Source of the DNA: Guadua angustifolia
Lineage: Eukaryota > Streptophyta > Magnoliopsida > Poales > Poaceae
Direction of reading: 5' to 3'
NCBI GenBank assembly: GCA_036346375.1
Contig: CM070504.1
Location: 5,321,890-5,385,889, forward strand
Length of the DNA stretch: 64,000 nt
Shown here: piece after piece, positions 12,621 through 24,330 of the stretch
How the letters are laid out: each line of letters starts with the position of its first letter
Numbering within the stretch: position 1 is the stretch's first letter
The notes under the pieces: model-generated
What the model was told of the DNA's origin: nothing
Database searches by the model: none
What the model saw: the letters and a program-made list of their open reading frames with translations, nothing else
Translations under genes and position numbers: made by a program

Positions 12621-12690
12621 GATTCACGAATTTCATGGCCAGCCTTTGCAGATGTGATTCACGAATTTCATCTTTGTAGATGCAGGATAC
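12621..12690 (-). repeat. 35-bp imperfect duplication in a UROS exon
   Basis: GATTCACGAATTTCAT is found at 12621 and 12656, each followed by a CTTTG(C/T)AGATG copy. One copy carries the conserved KAGHEI codons. The second interrupts the coding sequence, adding to the evidence that the gene is dead. Confidence 0.75.
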
Positions 12691-13573
12691 AGCACTTTAC
12701 AGGTAGTCTCACTGGTCCTTAGTAGTTGGTAGCTCTGAGGTCAAAACTATACCCATAGCTGACGAAGAAAGAAATTGAGCCTTGAAGACAGATGAAGTAT
12801 TTAAAATGCGCCGGTAGTATTTACATCGTATAAATTACGGGGCAAGATACCTTTGGAAGGAGAAAATGCAACCTCAATGGATCTATCATCAGGCTGCGAT
12901 AATTCATCAAAAACTCTTGCAGTACCTACTCGAACAACTGCTATTCGCACCTTAGGACTTCCAGCAGATTGAATTATTGTGTAAGTTACGCCAAATATGG
13001 CAGTCTTAGATTATGTTTTGAGTTATTCTGGTGTATTCATGTAACGATTATTTGAGTGAAGGGACAAAGTTTCGTAAAAACTATAGACATTTAAAACACA
13101 TCATATATTTGGTTAGCCAACAAACCAATAACAGAAAATGCACAAACCTATGCTGCCACAAGCCCACGGCTTATGAGGAATGAATCATAAAATGACATAT
13201 AATTTCTATTTGTGTAGCAACCTTGCGCACAACATTGCATCCCTCAAGGAACACTGCAGCTGCCTCAGGAGATGTTATAGTAATCCAGTCAAACTTTTCG
13301 TCTGTCAATACAGCACTAGGATGACTAAACCATGAATTTTGTGGTTGCCATTTTCGCAAAGCAAGTGTGAAGATGATAATATCAAGAAATGAACATTGAT
13401 AACATCTGTTGGAGTAAATGGATGTACAGGGCAAGGAAGAAACAATGCAATGTTATATTGCTGCAAGGAAGAGTGGACCACCTACCGCGCAAGACAGCTG
13501 AAAGCCTGTCTGTGTCAGGGCCTTCAACGTGCTTAACAAGAGGAAACTACACAGATTGTACATTATGCTTTGC

Positions 13574-14401
13574 CTACAGAATCCAATTAGAAAATTGACG
13601 TGAATGCACGATGGCAATACTCTGAATAACTACAAAGGAAATGCTTATTCTGAACTTCTGGAAAACATGCAGTATTCTGAAAATATTAGACCTTTTCTAT
13701 GATGCTGTCAACCATAATACTTGTTTTCCATTAACTTTCATCTGCTTTGTCTCCATTACACAGTAAACACCAAATGCCCTCTCAGTTCCAACTCCAACTC
13801 CTCTAATACATCGAGTCCAACATGGCGCATAGATGAACAGCTGCATTACTCTAACATCAATGAGTAATTTTCACAGGTCCCACATATATACAGAATGTTC
13901 TGAAGTCTTCAGCCATTAGTTTAACAAACAGCTATGGTCCAACTGAATACGTAAAGCAGTGAGGCTATGGTTAGGTATAACTAACTCCAAAATTCGACTC
14001 TCTAATGACAGCCATCTAAAATCCTCCGCTAAAATTTACCACAATGGTCTGCACATCACAAAACAAACGCGGAAGGGGTTCGCCTTGTGACCTCCTCGGC
14101 TCCTCCCAAGTGCTAATCCCCTATGCTCTCCGATAATCCATGCGTCCGATACGAGAGAACAATGCAAGAAGAACTCAGCACGAACGAGAAGGCGGGAAGA
14201 AGGGGGCTAGCGAGGAAAAGGAGAAGGCCATGGCGAAGGGAAGGTCGTGGCCGCACGGACGCCGAGGCCGAGCTGTGAACTCGCGGAGCGGAGGAAGCTG
14301 CCACGTTCCTCTCCACCGAGATCTGGGCCGAGTCCGACGATCGGACGACCTCCTTTGCGCGGTGGGCTAACCATGGGTAGGGTCGGTCTGTTGGCTGGCA
14401 A
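13574..14401. other. Region upstream of the UROS relic; no first exon recognised
   Basis: A GC-rich stretch (14090-14380) could have held the lost transit-peptide exon or promoter, but no UROS-like motif is readable on the minus strand. Open frames on both strands here overlap each other and look fortuitous. Confidence 0.4.
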
Positions 14402-14490
14402 CATATCTTGTCTGTACACTGTACATATCAACTAATAAAAGTTATGAAAAATTCTAAAAAAAATTGTATATATATTTCATAGATTACTTT
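14402..14490. mobile_element. Left half of an inverted-repeat element (MITE) split by the Gypsy element
   Basis: ATCAACTAATAAAAGTTATG and the following AAAATTCT stretch are the reverse complement of sequence at about 27430-27476, on the other side of the retrotransposon. Joining the flanks gives one palindromic element of about 260 bp. The outer borders are approximate. Confidence 0.65.
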
Positions 14491-15399
14491 TGTCGGTGTT
14501 TCGAGAACCGGCAAGTAAATTTTGTAAGTCTTGAGGGGCCGCGCGTTCCCGTTCCTTGAATGGTTAGACCCAAAAGAGAGGAAGGAGGGTCCAGAATTTA
14601 TACTGGTTCGGGCTGAATGTCCCTACTCCAGTTCGTGTGGTGGTGCGTGTTTGTATTGATGCTGATGAGCTCGTCGAATTACAAATGAGGGCTGCGCAAG
14701 CACCTCAAGGTCGGTGGTCGAATGAGGAGCTATGAGCGAAAGGTTCGGAGCTCGAGAATGCGCCTGCTATGAGTATGTGAGTGTTGTCTGTTTTTTCCCT
14801 TTCCCCGGGCAAGCCTCCTTATATAGCCGGAAAGCGGTTACATAGAGCGTAAAGGAAAAAATGGATGGGGCTCCCACGCTGAGTTCTGGCCTTCGCCTCG
14901 GCGTCTGGTCTTGGACTTGACTTCGACGGATAGTTGTTGGCCTGCGTCGAGTCGGTGAACTCACTTTGCGAGGGCACGGTCCGTTCCTCGGAAGCGGCGA
15001 CCGCCCTCTGCGGCTTGTCAGGCGCTGACGTCGGGGTGTCAGCCTTCGGGGATTGCCTGGGGAAGGCGCGCGGCCTCCCATCTCCGTTCGGTCATGCTGA
15101 AGCGCCGTATCAGTGGGGTAGGTGGCCGGGTCAGACGCCGGCTTCTGATGATTTGATGTTGGCTTGTTGATGAAGATGGTTCGAGCTTGTTCGAGGTTTC
15201 GCCCATCCGACTCGTCGGTCGGGACATCTCCGGGTTGGTATCGCCGTAGCTCGTGAGGCGCCCGCTCTGCAACGCCTGGTCGGGCCACCTCTTGGGGTCG
15301 GCTTGGCCGGAGGCCTTGGGCCCCCGGGTTTTAGACACAGTGGCGGCCCATGCTCCTTTCGTGGGCCGCTGGGGATACCTGTGTGTCGGGTATCCGTCA
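14491..15399 (-). repeat. LTR of the Gypsy element (3' LTR by pol orientation)
   Basis: It starts TGTCGGTGTTTCG and ends GTATCCGTCA on the + strand, so TG...CA ends are kept. Read on the minus strand there is a TATA box (CTATATAAGG) at about 14817-14826, in the sense expected for pol. It matches 26426-27337 with many small length differences. Confidence 0.9.
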
Positions 15400-15422
15400 A
15401 TAGCCCCCGAGCCCCCGGGCGG
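15400..15422 (-). other. Polypurine tract next to the 3' LTR
   Basis: The minus strand reads GGGGGCTCGGGGGCTAT immediately before the LTR. This is the usual place of the plus-strand primer of an LTR retrotransposon. Confidence 0.55.
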
Positions 15423-16808
15423 ATTGGAAAGCCGGTCGGGGGTTTGCTTCGGTCGGTGGATTCTGGGCAAGCGTAGCGCTTTGAGGTGGCCGGATTCTTT
15501 GCTGCCCGCAGCCCGACCGATCAGGTTTGGTCGGCCGCCCGGTCTTGGCGAAAGATCCGGTGGATGGAGCCCCGAGCGCGCCGGAGAGCCGGTCGGGGTT
15601 TATCTCAGATCTTGAGGTTTGCTCCGGTCGACGGATTCAACCTCCCGTGAAGACCGCCCAAGCACGCAAGTACATTGGTTGAACAGGCGGCTTCGTCGCT
15701 TGCGTCGATGCCCGAAACAGCCGGTTGGTTAACGCCGGCAAGACGAGCGATCCGGTGGATGGAGTTTCGAGCCCCGGCGGTCGGAGAGCTGGTCGGGGTT
15801 TATCCGCGCAGGAGGCGCCCATTTGCCGAGAGTGATAGGGCGTTCGCCCCATGCTCCGGCAGAGGCGCCGTGTTTCCACGAATACGCCCGTCCCGCAGTG
15901 TGGGACTGGAGGGTGAGCAAACGCGTTTGCCATGCGTGAGGCTCGAACGCCGTGCTTGTGACGAGCCGATAGCGGGTGGTTGAGTGGGCCTGGTGGCTTC
16001 GAGGAGAACCATTTCGAGCGGACGTTATCCGCTCGCGGCGTCCGACCCACTGGGGGCGACCCATGAGAGCCTTTCGTTACTCGATCCCGAGTCGGACCCA
16101 AGGTCGTCCGCCGACTGGGCGCATTGGCCGCCACCGTCGACAGCTCATGAGAGCGTGACGTATGACCTCGAACACGATTCAGGGCGATTGGGTCATCCGC
16201 CGACCCAACAAGGGCCCACTGGGAGCTCGCCTTATCCTCGTCCCTCGCTCGGTTTTTCTTGTTCGGGCGACGTGTCGGCCCACTTGGTGGCGGGCGTTAG
16301 GGCCCACAAAGACTTGGTCGAGCCTCGAGCATAAGTCGGTAAGCCTTCGTGGCTTACAGGGACCGTAGCGGTCTTGGCATGTTCATCTCTGCCGCAAGGC
16401 GACTCGGAGTTCGGGGCGAGGCCCGAGGAGCCGTGCGCCACTCTGCCTGGCGTCCTTTCGCTCGCTACGGTCCCGCAAGGATTAAATGCGGAGCGATCGA
16501 GAATTAGGGCGACGTCTGGTCGAACCGTCAGACGGTCGGAAACAGAACGGGCGTCGCTGCTGCCGCGATACTGCTTGGTTGACGCCGTCCGGCGTGATCG
16601 AAGCGCTCTTTATAAGCGAAAGAAGGGGGCCATAGGGCGGATTCCCTGCCGCCCCTGTTCTTCGCTGCGAAAGGAAGAGAGACGAGGGCGACCGTGAGAA
16701 AGATCAAAGAAAACCCAAGAGAAGGATTCTTTGCCTTAGCCCCTTCTTCACCCAACGGTCCTGCGCCCTCGGAGATGACGTGGCCGGAGTCGCCAATCTT
16801 GATGCTCG

Positions 16809-17351
16809 GTGCTCGGCCTCGCGAAGCGGTTCCTCCCGCCGCGTGAGGTAGCTCGGTGGAGGGTGCCGACGGGGCACGCGGCTCCGGAGCCTGGTGACGG
16901 CGAGATCGTTGTAGCCGCGTCCTTCTTTGAGCGCGGGTTCGGCCTCCCTCTCCATGCGTTCGTCCGCGGCCTTCTTCACTTTTACCAGGTGGAGGTGCAC
17001 CATCTGAACCCCCACGGCGTGCTGCACATCGCGATCTTCATCACGCTGTGCGAGGCTTTCCTGGGGATCGAACCCCATTGGGCTCTCTGGAAGTACTTCT
17101 TCCATATGCGGGCGTTGAAAAAATCGGGCGCGTTGCTGGCGCCGATCGGCGGCGCCGCCATCCAGCTTCGGTCTAATCGGTCGGCGGAGTACCTTGACAT
17201 GAAGCTACCCACCTCGAACCGGGGATGGCACCCGGAGTGGTTCTACATTCGAATGCAGAGGCAGCGCGCCCGGCCTTCACCGGAGACGGCCCGGCGGTGC
17301 TTTCGAATGGGGTCGTCCGTGACGAGAGGGAGAAGAGGAAGATGGTGGTGA
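16809..17351 (+). pseudogene. Antisense ORF of the Gypsy element (putative gypsy-type transposon domain, PF04195-like)
   Basis: This + strand frame runs opposite to pol. It reads EIVVAASFFERGFGLPLHAF, then FVRGLLHFYQVEVHHLNPHG, VLHIAIFITLCEAFLGIEPH, and later SNRGWHPEWFYIR. This is the conserved N-terminal domain of the plant 'putative gypsy type transposon' proteins found between pol and the 3' LTR in Tat-type elements. The start codon choice is uncertain, because the domain begins about 30 residues in and the upstream frame is open. After 17351 the frame breaks. Its function is unknown; the published suggestion is a regulatory or accessory role. Confidence 0.75.
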
Positions 17352-20200
17352 TTCTTGAGCAACTCGCGCTCGGAAGAGGCGAGGCTCGACGGGTTATCTT
17401 TGTCGTCGCAGCGTTCATGGCGAGGCGCCAGACAACCTCTTATGGACGTGCCCCACCCGATGTTTCAATACGAGGCGTCCGATCCCATGAGGATGGATGG
17501 TTGAGCTTCCTTGTCGGAGGTGGAGGCTCGGGTGGCCGCCGTCCTGGCATTGAAAGCCACGGTGGCGGCGGGCGGCATTCCCGAGCCCTTCTCGGCGGAA
17601 AACCCCCCGAACTTAGTAAGTGGGAAGTTCCCCTACCCTTCCTTGTGCACCTTAATTCCCGTTCGGCTGAATGGAGTTCCCGCCTTTCGAGGCTCTGCTT
17701 AGCATCCTCCGGCATTCTTCCGGGAGAAGGAGATGAGGCGGTGAAGTCCGGCGAGGAGGTCTGGGAGGCTCAAGCTATGGAGAGCGCCACGTCCCAGTGG
17801 AGTTGTTGTGCAGGTTGATTCGGAAGGTGCCGTCGTAGGCGCACTTCTAACTTTTGCTTCGATTTTCAGAGCTGCAGAAAAGATTCAGCGAGGTCGCGGA
17901 GGCACGATGTTTGGTGGTGGAAGAGCGCGACACGGCGATGAGCGCGAGGCGCTCGAGACGACTCGAAAGAAATGGAGGATGAGCGGTCGAACCGGTCGCC
18001 GAGCCGGGGACCTTGGGGAAGGTCGGTAGGTTTGTCAGATCCGACTACTCGGATCAGGCGAGGTACGAGTCGCTTTGCGACCGAAGTTAGCCCGCAGTCG
18101 AGCACGCCGAGAAGTCGGTGAGGACGAGCGCTGCCCTGGGAGCCACTTCCGCGCTCGTTAACGCCATGTCCTTCTACAATGGCCTTGACCTGGGTAAAGT
18201 TAGCAGTGGGATCGCCCGGAACCGGACCGACGAGGAGGTCGAGCGCCTCGGACTCCAGGTTGAGCCCCATGCCCGAGCGATCGCCGACCGGATACCCCCG
18301 CAGAGTGTCCTCCACGGGGATTACGAATGATGTTAGGCATTTAATTTTTGCGGACGTAAAAACTTTAGTATATAACGAATCGGGGTTTGTTTTTGTGCTT
18401 GCTCGCGAGTTTAAGCCCTTCTTTTGCGCTCGGAAATCGTGACCCTGAAAACCGCCAGGGTTTTTTCGGGCGTAGGTGTTTTCGATTCTCCGAAAGAAGC
18501 GCGAAGGAGGGGTTAACAGACCCCGAGGTCGGAATGCGTCCATTCAAGCCTCATGCGGGAGAGGAGTGGCCCCGACCGACTCGTGGCTCGCACCGTACAG
18601 GTAGCCCCTTACCGCAAAGCGCTACTTCGAAACCGTAGCCCCCGTGGCGTAGGTCGCAGCGCTTGGGTCAGACAGGTTACCCGCTAGGGGAGCCGAGTAG
18701 TTGGTCGGTCGTCGACCAATATGAACATGAATGACGCCGAAAGCGAGAGCACTTATTCACATTTTGAATGTAAAAGGGCGTTTCAACCGACTTGTGGCTT
18801 GTACCGTCTGAGTTACCCTTTTCATGAGCGCTTCTTGAAACCGTAGGCCGGGGCGAGGTCGAGGCGCTTGGGTCGGATAGGTTACCTGGTAGGGGAGCCG
18901 AATGGTCAGTCGGATCGCCGACCGTATGAATGTGAATGATATTTCGAGAAACGGAGCATACGTTTCACATTTTGAATGAAAGGCGTTCCGATGACTTGTG
19001 GCTTGTACCGTCTGAGTTACCCCTTTCGCAGAGCGCTACTTGAAACCGTGAGCCGCTAGGGCGAGGTCGAAGCGCTTTGGCTCGGATAGGTTACAATGTA
19101 GGGAGCCGAGTCGGTCACGGACCCGACCGTATGAAACCCGTATGAATGTAAATGACGCGTTCCCCGAGCCCCGAAGGTCGCGCTGGCGAGGCAGCGATCG
19201 GCTTGCAGACGCCGGGTCGTCCGAGAAAATCATGAAGGGGACAGAGTCGGGTGACTTATCTCTGGCGGCTCGCTGGCGCTGGCGCGGATTCCGAGGATGT
19301 CCGTATAGCTGAGTCTGCGCGAATACCGAAGAGTCGCGTCGTCGCAGCGGGAAGCGGCGCGCTTCTGCACCCGTGTCGCTTCGCCGCATTAAATGCGGAG
19401 TGGAGTTTTAATGCACGTCGCGTCGCAGCGTCGGGCCGAGGGTGCGCCAGGAGACGCCGCGGAGCACGCGAGGCGATTAAGCGGTTTTACCGGGTGAATC
19501 CGCCGTTATAAATATGTGTCTTTGGAGGCGGTAACCCATACTCAAATTTCTAACGTCAACGTCGCCTTGCCCCTTCGTCTTCCAAGTCCATTCCCGGAGG
19601 AGCTCCTCGCAGTGCCATGGCGGCGGCAGTGGAGACGCATAAGGGCCGGTAAGCGAGTGGCGGAGGGAGCCTGGGCTCACTCTTCCAAGAAGTCCGACGG
19701 AAGGAGGTTCCTCGGTAGCGGCGGGGGCGGCTTGATCTATCCTCGCCGAGGTTCTTCATCCGGAGCCCCGCCATGTAGGTGTTCTTTGGTCGTTTTGACG
19801 TGGCGGGGTTGCCGGAGCGTCTTGTTGGCGTTCCTTCCGGTCTTTGCTTTCCGCAGTCCGATCGGCCCAGTGGCGCCGACAAGCGACGCCGGAGGTGGCT
19901 CAGCGCCTCAGCGCAGAAGCGGCTGCTCCGAGGATCGGGCGGCGAGCATGGTGGACCTTGATGCGGTCCCATGCCGACCGGTGTCTCGAGGGTTTCTTCC
20001 GCTGCCCTAGGGCGCGGTGACTGCTGGCTGGAGGCGCGGGTGCAGCCGCCGAGACGAGGCGGCTGGCTCACGGCGCGGCCGAGGCCGAGGCGGAGATAGC
20101 CCGCGCGAATGAGGACTTCGACCACGCTACGGGGTTCTTCCTCTCCATGCTCATACCTTAAAGCATGGGCGGAGCTGAGGCCACTTGGGGCGGAGCTCAT
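17352..20200 (+). pseudogene. Broken remainder of the antisense ORF
   Basis: Short + frames give patches typical of the C-terminal part of such proteins, such as charged, coiled-coil-like stretches near 17870-18000 and ANEDFDHATGFFLSML near 20110-20155. Direct imperfect repeats of about 200 bp (centred near 18560, 18780 and 18990, each with GTGGCT(T)GTACCGT) also occur. No complete frame can be followed. Confidence 0.4.
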
Positions 20201-20643
20201 CCGTCTTCACTTTCGCCTGCATGGTTTTGCATTTTTGCACTTTTTTCGCTTCGTGGTTAGCATAAGACGAGACTTTGCTTCTTTGCTTGTCTGCATCTGC
20301 ATTTTTGTGGAAGTTCATGCGATGCATGCTTTCTATGTTTGTTTCGCCAATGCCCGATGATTGTCGAATGCTTGTGAAAAACCCTTTGCGGATCGCCGCT
20401 GGGTCACCAGATGAAAATCACTTGGCCATTATTACTTTAGCGGTCGAGTCAAGAAAACCGCCGAGTTTTTCCGGGCGAGACCGTAATAGCCGGGCTGAAG
20501 TGGTTTTTGAAGGGTAGACCTTACGCCGATTAGGGCGCTCGCAACAAGGTTACGAGACTTACAAGCCCCGAGCGGGTTCGCGCCGCCGGGTTAGTCAGCA
20601 GATAGATGCGCCGCAAAGAAATAGGTTCTTAGGGAAAATCGCT

Positions 20644-21572
20644 TTAGCTTTTCGATGTTCCAAGCGCTTGAAACAATGTTGCCTTGCGCCTCTCGAGTCG
20701 GTAGGTGTCGGGCGGATTACCTCCACGACGGTGAAGGGCCTTCCACGAGGTGAAAGCTTGTGCTTGTCGACGTTGGATCGACTTGGCGCAGACCAAGTCG
20801 CCTACGCTGAAGGCTCGGCCATGATCTCGGCGACTCGATAACGCCAGAAGCGTTTGTTGGTATTTGGCCGACCGGAGAACGGCAACGCCGCTACATTGCC
20901 GAGTCGGGTCGACGGCGCCTTGCCGCGAGTCGAGCCCCGAGTCCGTCGAAGGTTTGAAGTCTTGGGCGCCAGACAGGTCGGTCGGTAGGATGACCTCGAC
21001 GCCAACACCAAGAAGAATGGCGAAAGCCGGTTGACTGGTTGGGGTAGTTCGCGAGCTCCAAGGACGGAGGGCAACTTCGCCGCCCACCGCCTACCGACTT
21101 CTTCAATCGATTGAAGATCCGCGCTTGAGCCCTCCGGGATCATGCCGCTTGCCCTTTCGGCTTGGCCGCTGGTCTGCGAGTGGCGACGGCCGCTTAGTCG
21201 ACGCGATGTTGAAGTTGTCGCAGATTCGAGAAATTCCTTCCCGTGAACTGCGCTCCATTGTCGGTGATGATGGAGTTCGGCTCCAAACCGATAGACGATG
21301 CCGCGGAAGAAGTCGGCCGCCTGCGCGGACGTGATGGTGGCGACTGGCTTTGCATCTATCCACTTGGTGAATTTGTCTACCGCGACAAAAAGATGGGTGA
21401 AGCCCCCGGGCGCTTTCTTGAAAGGTCCGAGCAGATCGAGTCCCCAGACCGCGAATGGCCATGTAATGGGAATCGCCCGAGGGCTTGAGCCGAGGTGCGT
21501 CTCACGAAAGCAAAAATTGGCACCCTTCGCAGTCGCGATTTGTTCTTTCGGCGTCACCACTACGCCGGCCAA
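20644..21572 (-). pseudogene. Gypsy integrase fragment
   Basis: The minus-strand frame reads ITWPFAVWGLDLLGPFKKAP and then GGFTHLFVAVDKFTKWIDAK, the start of the retroviral-type integrase core with the first catalytic Asp (LD), followed by PVATITSAQAADFFRGIVYR. The frame is then lost. The C-terminal part near 20650-21080 is readable only in pieces. Confidence 0.8.
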
Positions 21573-22010
21573 GAGAAGCCTTTGGCGAAAGCCTTACCCA
21601 CGAGGGACCGTGGGGCTGCATGGTGCCCGTGATATTCCGCCATGGATGTCGAACAAAGAACTCCTTGCCTTGGTCGGTTAGGATGCATTTCGAGAACCCC
21701 GAGGACTCTTCTTATAAGGTCTTCGCCGATCAGACGAAGGACTTGGCGCGCCGAGCGAGGCGCCGCCCTCGGCCGGATCTGGGGGGTCCCATCCGCAAGC
21801 GCCGACGAAGGCTTCTCCACCGGACTCGGCCACAAGACGCTCTTGGCTTGACTCGATGGGGCGGCGACGGTGGTTTGCTTGGTTTAGGCGAGCGGGCGGG
21901 CGGCCGCCGATCGTCCACCGTCCACTCGGACGGACGGTTGTCGAAGGTCGTGGGCAAAGATTCCGCCGAATCGGTCCTTGCCCGAGGCAATGTTGGCGAG
22001 GTGGTCGGCC

Positions 22011-22391
22011 TCATTGTAGAAGGCCGATAATGTGATGGAGCTCGAAACCCTTGAATTTTTCTTCGAGCTTATGCACCTCGCGTAGTATGCTGCCATGCGT
22101 GGGTCTCGGCTCGGAGGTCTTCATGATCCGTCGACCACCACCTTTGAGTCGCCAGATATGTAAGTCGTCAGACGCCGAGGTCGGCGCGATCCGGAGACCA
22201 TTGATGAGGGCTTTCAGACGGCGACGTTGTTGGTGGCGCCGAAGAGCAATGGACAACATATCGAGCCTCGTTGTCGAGTGGGAGACGATGACGATCCCGC
22301 GCCCGCCCGTTTTAGTGTAGGACCCATCGAAATACATTGTCCAAGATTCGGTCTTCGAGTGCCGGTGATACGCGGGCTTCGGTCCACTCAA
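22011..22391 (-). pseudogene. Second (archaeal-type) RNase H fragment of the Tat element
   Basis: It reads TMYFDGSYTKTGGRGIVIVS, with FDGS carrying the first catalytic Asp, then LKALINGLRIA and, near the end, LEEKFKGFELHHI. The second RNase H between RT-RNase H and integrase is a hallmark of Tat-lineage elements. The middle of the domain is frameshifted. Confidence 0.75.
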
Positions 22392-22535
22392 AGAACGGTC
22401 GGCAAGGGCTTGGGATTTGATCGCCGCCTTGGGGATTTAACGAGATGTCGTGGGCTATTGAGCTCGAAAGCGCCCACTTGGCTATTCTCCCCGAAGCGTC
22501 GCGGCTATGGATGATCTCGCTTAGCGGCGAAGAAG

Positions 22536-23623
22536 TCACCACGAGATGGGGTGCTGGCTGAAGTAGTGAATCAGTTTTCTCTTCGCGATTAACACCGCGT
22601 AGAGCAACTTTTGCACTTGCGGATAACGGGCTTTGGATTCCGAGAGTACTTCGCTGATGAAGTAGATCGGCCGCAGCACTATGAGGACACGGCCCTCCGC
22701 CCGCCGACGACGAAGGCGCTCCACGACCGGTCGGGCGGCGATGTAGAGGAGCAGAGGCTCGCACGGCGACGGCGCCGTCAAGACCGGGGGTGATGTCAGG
22801 AAGGCCTTCAATCGGTCGAGGGCCTCCTGAGCTTCGTGCGTCCAACTGAAGTGGTCGGACTTTTGAGCAGCTTGTAGAGCAACATTCCGCGCTCGCCAAG
22901 GCGAGACACGAAAACGGCCAGGTCGCAAGGCATCCCGCCGCCTTCGGACGCTTTTAAGCCTGTGAATCGCCCCATCTTCATGATTGCGAGACCTTCACCG
23001 TTGGCTTCGATGCCGCGCTCGGATATGATGAATCCGAGGAGCTTCCTTGGGAACCCCGAAACGATTTCTCGGGGTTGAGTTTTATGCGAACCGCCGAGGT
23101 TCGCAAAGGTTTCTCCGTGTCGGCGACGAGGTCGCCGCCTTTTCTGATTTGACGACGATGTCGTCCCACGATACCTCGATGTTACGGCCGATCTGGTCTT
23201 GAAGCGGTGTACATACAATACAGGTATGTTGCGCCGCGTTTTGAGACCGAAGGGCATAGTTACGTGACAAAACGAGCCGAACGGAGTGATGAAAGAGGTC
23301 GCGAGCTGGTCGGACTCTTTCATCGGAATCTGGTGGTAGCCAGAGTAGGCGTCTAGGAACGAGAGCGACTCGCACCCAGCAGTGGAATCAATGACTTGGT
23401 CAATCCGAGGCAAAGGGAAATGGTCTTTGGGACATGCCTTGTTCAGGCCTGTGTAGTCGACGCACATCCTCCATTGCCCAGATTTCTTTTTTACAAGGAC
23501 AGGATTGGCAAGCCACTCGGGGTGGCGTACCTCTTTTATGAATCCCGCCTCCAAAAGCTTGGCTACTTCCTCCGCTATGAGCCTGCGCTTTTCTTCGTCG
23601 AAACAGTGCAAGTTAGGCGGCAA
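22536..23623 (-). pseudogene. Gypsy reverse transcriptase and RNase H fragment
   Basis: Starting near 23623 the minus strand reads KLLEAGFIKEVRHPEWLANP, WRMCVDYTGLNKACPKDHFP, FLDAYSGYHQIPM and FITPFGSFCHVTMPFGLK, the RT palm with DAYSGYHQ. The frame breaks in the YVDD region. The connection and RNase H domain resumes in another frame at about 22900 with FSWTHEAQEALDRLKAFLTS and ends near 22540 with KLIHYFSQHPI. The domain order is normal for Gypsy pol. Confidence 0.85.
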
Positions 23624-23959
23624 CTCCGGCGCCAGTCGGATATTCGAGGTATGCTCGGCGACCTCCTTGGGATGCCCTAAGATGTCGGAGGTCTTCCAAG
23701 TGAAGACATCCCGATTTGTTCGGAGGAAGTCGACGAGCGCCTTCCTATTTGGCGGAGGGCGGACCCTACCCGCACTTGGCTTGGTCTTCCGGGATCGATT
23801 GCGATCCCTTTGTGTCCTCCGCGACTCGAAGGACCTGTGTCCCGCTTGCCGGAGCGAGGATGGACTCGAGGCCCCGCCTCCGTGGAGTTGCCGAGCTCGG
23901 CGCGATGACCGCCGAGGCTAGGGTCGCCCGCTTCATCGCTTCGCCATAGCTGAAAGCAA

Positions 23960-24330
23960 GCCGAAGGACGAGGACACGGTAATGATGCCCGTGGCCCCGG
24001 ATCTTCACCAGTGTACGTAGTTGGGGACCGCCATGAACTTGGCGTGAGCATGGCCTCCCAAAATAGCGTGGTAGAACTCATAAACCCCACCACCTCGGGC
24101 GCAGGATCTCGGTCGGAAGTTTTTGTCTTCCAAAGGTGACGGGCAGTCGACCGCCCCCAGAGGGTAGGCTTGATGGCCCGGATGACGCCATGGAAGGGCG
24201 CCTTGCTCGGTCGTAGGGTCGAGCGGATGCCAGGCGTCCGAGCGCCTCAACATACTGTGATGTTGAGATCACGCCGCCGTCCATGAGGACTTTGGTGAGG
24301 CGCCGACCCTCGATGGGGTCGACGACGAGT
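23960..24330 (-). pseudogene. Gypsy aspartic protease fragment
   Basis: Near 24290 the minus strand gives EGRRLTKVLMDGG, the active-site region of retrotransposon proteases (the DGG stands for the D-S/T-G triad). RLPVTFGRQKLPTEI follows in another frame and then HAKFMAVPNY, the usual link from protease to RT. Confidence 0.6.

Larger units (their letters stand above)
9559..13573 (-). pseudogene. Uroporphyrinogen-III synthase (UROS/HemD) pseudogene
   Basis: UROS cyclises hydroxymethylbilane to uroporphyrinogen III in the plastid tetrapyrrole pathway. Eight exon remnants lie in order on the minus strand: 13573-13486 (KHVEGPDTDRLSAVL), 13301-13222 (FDWITITSPEAAAVFLEG), 12968-12851 (SPKVRIAV, GTARVFDEL), 12758-12628 (SELP, CKVLYPAS, KAGHEI), 12302-12249 (SDRGFEVT, LNTYTT), about 11665-11590 (LALSAPVVAVA), 10047-9946 (IACIGET, KFGLKS) and from 9781 down (WVESILEALRAHK). 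Most borders keep GT and AG. Damage includes an in-frame TAG in the 13573 exon (QSV-stop where the family has a Glu), a +1 frameshift in the 12758 exon, a -1 frameshift after IACIGET, loss of the final stop context, and a LINE between two exons. The exon coding for the AWLNLAS region is not clear (weak candidate 11315-11345). The first exon with the transit peptide was not found. Confidence 0.85.

Noticed and set aside
14113..14431. Possible UROS first exon with transit peptide
   Set aside because: The position and GC content fit, but no conserved UROS motif could be read, so it was not added to the gene model.
15637..16134. Several overlapping open frames of 100-165 codons on both strands next to the left LTR
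   Set aside because: Mutually overlapping frames in GC-rich non-coding retrotransposon DNA with no domain.
19556..20200. 214-codon minus-strand open frame in the Gypsy 3' region
   Set aside because: The GC-rich composition makes long fortuitous frames common here, and no retrotransposon or host motif is present.
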